Assembly (NCBI RefSeq): GCF_000720325.1
Contig: NZ_JOJM01000004.1
Location: 310,001 to 374,000, forward strand
Reading direction: 5' to 3'
Source: Streptomyces sp. NRRL B-1347
GTDB lineage: Bacteria > Actinomycetota > Actinomycetes > Streptomycetales > Streptomycetaceae
DNA length: 64,000 nucleotides
Of this stretch, positions 62,293 to 64,000 are shown piece by piece. The notes under the pieces are model-generated. The model was not told the DNA's origin and searched no databases. It was given only the letters and a program-made list of their open reading frames with translations. The position numbers and the translations under genes were made by a program. Position 1 is the first letter of the stretch, and each line of letters opens with the position of its first letter.

Positions 62293-62763
62293 ATGACCAT
62301 GCAGCGGACCCGTCTGATACCCGCCGTCGCGACCCTGGTCGTCGGCGGCCTGTTGGCCACCGGCACGGCCTCCGTCGCCACCGCGGCGGACACCACGACG
62401 ACGCGGAGCGCGGCGACAGCGCAGAGCGTCCCGCTCGGCTCCCTGCCGCCCGAGGAGCAGGAGCAGCTGCGGCAGATCGCCGCGGCCATCTGGCCCGACC
62501 AGGCCGCGGGCTGGGACATGAACACGGACGTCGCCGACGTGCTCTCCCAGGCCACCGGCGAGATCCTCCGCTGTTCCGAAGCGTTCGCGCTCGTCCCCAG
62601 ACCCCCGGCGTTCCTCCCGGGGCTGAGCTACCTGCGCAACTACTGGAAGCAGCTGCGGGACTATTTCCTCGTCGTCAAGGAGAACCGCACGTACCGCATC
62701 TGTGTCGTGAACGTCGCCCGGAACTACCGCACCGCCATGGAGATGGCCTCCATGGGCATCTGA
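62293..62763 (+). CDS. Small secreted protein of unknown function
   Basis: 156 aa. Clear Sec signal peptide (LIPAVATLVVGGLLATGTASVATAA). The mature part is acidic at first (PPEEQEQLRQIAAAIWPDQAAGWDM) and ends with a basic, aromatic segment (YLRNYWKQLRDYF and TYRICVVNVARNYRTAM). Two cysteines (LRCSEAF and RICVVN) could form a disulfide. GAGGAG lies ten bases before the ATG. No family recognised. A long perfect palindrome follows its stop. Confidence 0.75.
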   Translation: MTMQRTRLIPAVATLVVGGLLATGTASVATAADTTTTRSAATAQSVPLGSLPPEEQEQLRQIAAAIWPDQAAGWDMNTDVADVLSQATGEILRCSEAFALVPRPPAFLPGLSYLRNYWKQLRDYFLVVKENRTYRICVVNVARNYRTAMEMASMGI

Positions 62764-62797
62764 CCCACCGCCACCCCGGCCGCGTCGACAGGACGAG

Positions 62798-62841
62798 GTG
62801 ACTCGGGAGTGCCAAGTGCCCACTTGGCACTCCCGAGTCAC
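62798..62841. repeat. 44-base near-perfect palindrome with two-base loop
   Basis: Two 21-base arms, GTGACTCGGGAGTGCCAAG... and its exact complement, flank only CC at 62819-62820. It lies between two convergent genes (ends at 62763 and 62863), so it can form a very stable hairpin on both strands and may end transcription on both. There is no T-run. Confidence 0.85.
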
Positions 62842-62862
62842 ACCGCCCCGCCCCGGCGACCC

Positions 62863-63339
62863 TCAGCCGACCGCTCGCTTGATGAGCCCGGCGATCCGCT
62901 CCTCCTCGGCGGCGGTCAGCTCGGTGAGGGCGAAGGCGGTCGGCCACATGGCGCCCTCGTCGAGGCGCGCGTCGTCGTTGAAGCCGAGCGTGGCGTAGCG
63001 CGACTTGAACTTCGCCGCGCTCTGGAAGAAGCAGACGACCTTGCCGTCCTTGGCGTAGGCGGGCATGCCGTACCAGGTCTTCGGGGTGAGCTCCGGAGCG
63101 GTGGCCTTGACGATGGCGTGGATCCTCTCGGCCATGCCGCGGTCCGGCTCCGCCATCTCCGCGATCTTGGCGAGGACGTCGCTCTCGCCGTTCGCCTTGG
63201 TCCCGCGCGAGCTGCGCTGCGTCGCCTTCACTTCCTTGGCGCGCTCCTTCATCGCCGCGCGCTCCTCGTCGGTGAACGCCACGGCCGTCTCGCCCTGCGC
63301 GGCGCTGCTGTCGGCGGCCTTCCGGGTGTCCTTCGTCAT
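62863..63339 (-). CDS. DUF1801 (YdhG-like) protein
   Basis: 158 aa. The C-terminal part has the DUF1801 core: [51 protein letters not shown] in pieces. The N-terminal 60 residues are a charged, disordered extension with [16 protein letters not shown]. This family includes the Bacillus YdhG iron chaperone, but a general function is not settled. The start ATG 63339 is clear. Convergent with the secreted-protein gene across the long palindrome. Confidence 0.87.
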   Translation of the reverse strand: MTKDTRKAADSSAAQGETAVAFTDEERAAMKERAKEVKATQRSSRGTKANGESDVLAKIAEMAEPDRGMAERIHAIVKATAPELTPKTWYGMPAYAKDGKVVCFFQSAAKFKSRYATLGFNDDARLDEGAMWPTAFALTELTAAEEERIAGLIKRAVG

Positions 63340-63441
63340 CGCGGCATTCCCTGTCTGTGCGGCTCGCTGCTGGTGTTTCCCATGCTAGGGAGCCTGCCGG
63401 GGAGAAGGCTTCTCGAATCCTGACCGGTCCGGCGGCCGCGG

Positions 63442-64000
63442 TCAGCGCGGGCTGAGCCCCGTGACCGTCAGCCGGAACAGCTGCTCCGCGCGGCCCACGG
63501 GATCAAGGTGGTGCTCCGTGGCGAGGGCGATGCCGACGCTCAGCGTGATCAGATCGCTGACGGTGACGCCCGCCGTCACCGCGCCGTCCCGCGCCGCCCG
63601 TTCGAGGAGCGGGCCCGCGGCCTCTTCCAGCGCCGCCGAGCAGTTGTTCCCGTGCGCCGGATCGGTCCCGGCGCCGTCGTAGGCCAGGGCGGCCGCGAGC
63701 CCCCGGGCGTCGACGCAGTACGTGACGACGTCGCCCAGCCACTCCAGGAGGGCCGCACGGCTGTCGTCCTTGTCGGTGAGCTCACGGGCGCGGGCGCACA
63801 GGGCCGCGATGCGCTTCTGGGCCACGGCCTCCAACAGGGCGCGGCGGGTGGGGAAGTGGCGCCGCACCGTCGCGGAACCCACCCCCACGACCCGCGCGAT
63901 CTGCTCGAGCGACGCGTCGGCGCCCCGGGCGGCGACCTCTTCCTCGGCCACGGCGAGGATGCGCGCGTAGTTGCGCCGGGCGTCGGCTCGCTGGCGCTCG
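63442..64000 (-). CDS. TetR family regulator, 5' end outside window
   Basis: At least 185 aa. The frame stays open to the window edge, reading ERQRADARRNYARILAVAEEEVAARG before the HTH, so the true start lies beyond base 64000. HTH: ASLEQIARVVGVGSATVRRHFPTRRALLEAV. The C-terminal domain has the SetR/TetR_C pattern LLERAARDGAVTAGVTVSDLITLSVGIALATEHH. It ends about 100 bases from the DUF1801 gene. The target and ligand are unknown. Confidence 0.88.
   Translation of the reverse strand, partial: ERQRADARRNYARILAVAEEEVAARGADASLEQIARVVGVGSATVRRHFPTRRALLEAVAQKRIAALCARARELTDKDDSRAALLEWLGDVVTYCVDARGLAAALAYDGAGTDPAHGNNCSAALEEAAGPLLERAARDGAVTAGVTVSDLITLSVGIALATEHHLDPVGRAEQLFRLTVTGLSPR

Overview
The window is about 64 kb of very GC-rich actinobacterial DNA, almost certainly from a Streptomyces. 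The signs are strong third-position GC bias, frequent GTG starts, AGGAG-type ribosome sites, and families typical of streptomycetes: an SsgA-like sporulation protein, GAF-ANTAR regulators, STAS anti-anti-sigma proteins, DUF5994 and DUF5133 proteins, and two very large LuxR-type ATPases. The gene mix is accessory (arm-like): regulators, secreted hydrolases, flavin enzymes, transporters, gene relics and one compact candidate biosynthetic operon. I saw no rRNA, tRNA, CRISPR array, transposase or integrase.

Layout. 1-4.7 kb: the end of a fatty-acid desaturase, then a minus-strand regulatory block (two translationally coupled ANTAR proteins, a STAS protein, DUF5994) and a second DUF5994 gene. 4.7-7.1 kb: a secreted GH35 beta-galactosidase with a ricin-type lectin tail, split by a one-base frameshift. 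7.4-16.9 kb: STAS protein, secreted hydrolase divergent from a TetR/hydrolase operon with a perfect palindromic operator between them, metalloprotease, family-5 uracil-DNA glycosylase, UvrA paralogue, and a VOC/AraC pair. 17.1-23.9 kb: a plus-strand run that looks like a redox/stress unit (isochorismatase-fold hydrolase, DoxX, Dps, disulfide-reductase-like flavoprotein, amidohydrolase, AceTr-type membrane protein, alpha/beta hydrolase). 24.1-30.0 kb: sugar ABC transporter (binding protein and two permeases, no ATPase) overlapping a LuxR/LAL regulator. 30.2-41.2 kb: chloroperoxidase-like hydrolase, luciferase-like monooxygenase plus FMN reductase, second LAL regulator, PucR-type regulator, AraC regulator, more alpha/beta hydrolases, SsgA-like protein and a DJ-1/PfpI protein.

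41.2-46.4 kb: a small membrane/envelope cluster (DUF4235, DUF3618, holin-X), a degenerate stretch ending in a carboxylesterase relic, CsbD, a lipoprotein, DUF5133, and a receiver-domain protein overlapping a truncated ANTAR reading frame. 46.5-53.3 kb: a tight six-gene minus-strand operon (FAD/NAD(P)-binding protein, SDR, glycosyltransferase, MFS exporter, acetoacetate-decarboxylase-fold enzyme, HAD nucleotidase-type phosphatase) that looks like an uncharacterised specialised-metabolite pathway. Directly upstream lies a relic of an extracellular contractile injection system (eCIS): a shortened DUF4255/Pvc16 gene stopped by an amber codon, next to a LuxR regulator with two TTA (bldA) codons.

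54.7-64 kb: secreted FG-GAP protein, MerR regulator divergent from a luciferase-like oxidoreductase, YdcF/SanA-type membrane protein, MFS sugar transporter, ADP-ribosylglycohydrolase, sulfotransferase, small secreted protein, DUF1801 protein and the end of a TetR regulator. The most interesting parts are the 46.5-53.3 kb operon, the adjacent eCIS relic with its TTA-bearing regulator, and the 17-24 kb redox operon. Gene boundaries rest on reading frames, ribosome sites and family knowledge; no database search was run.
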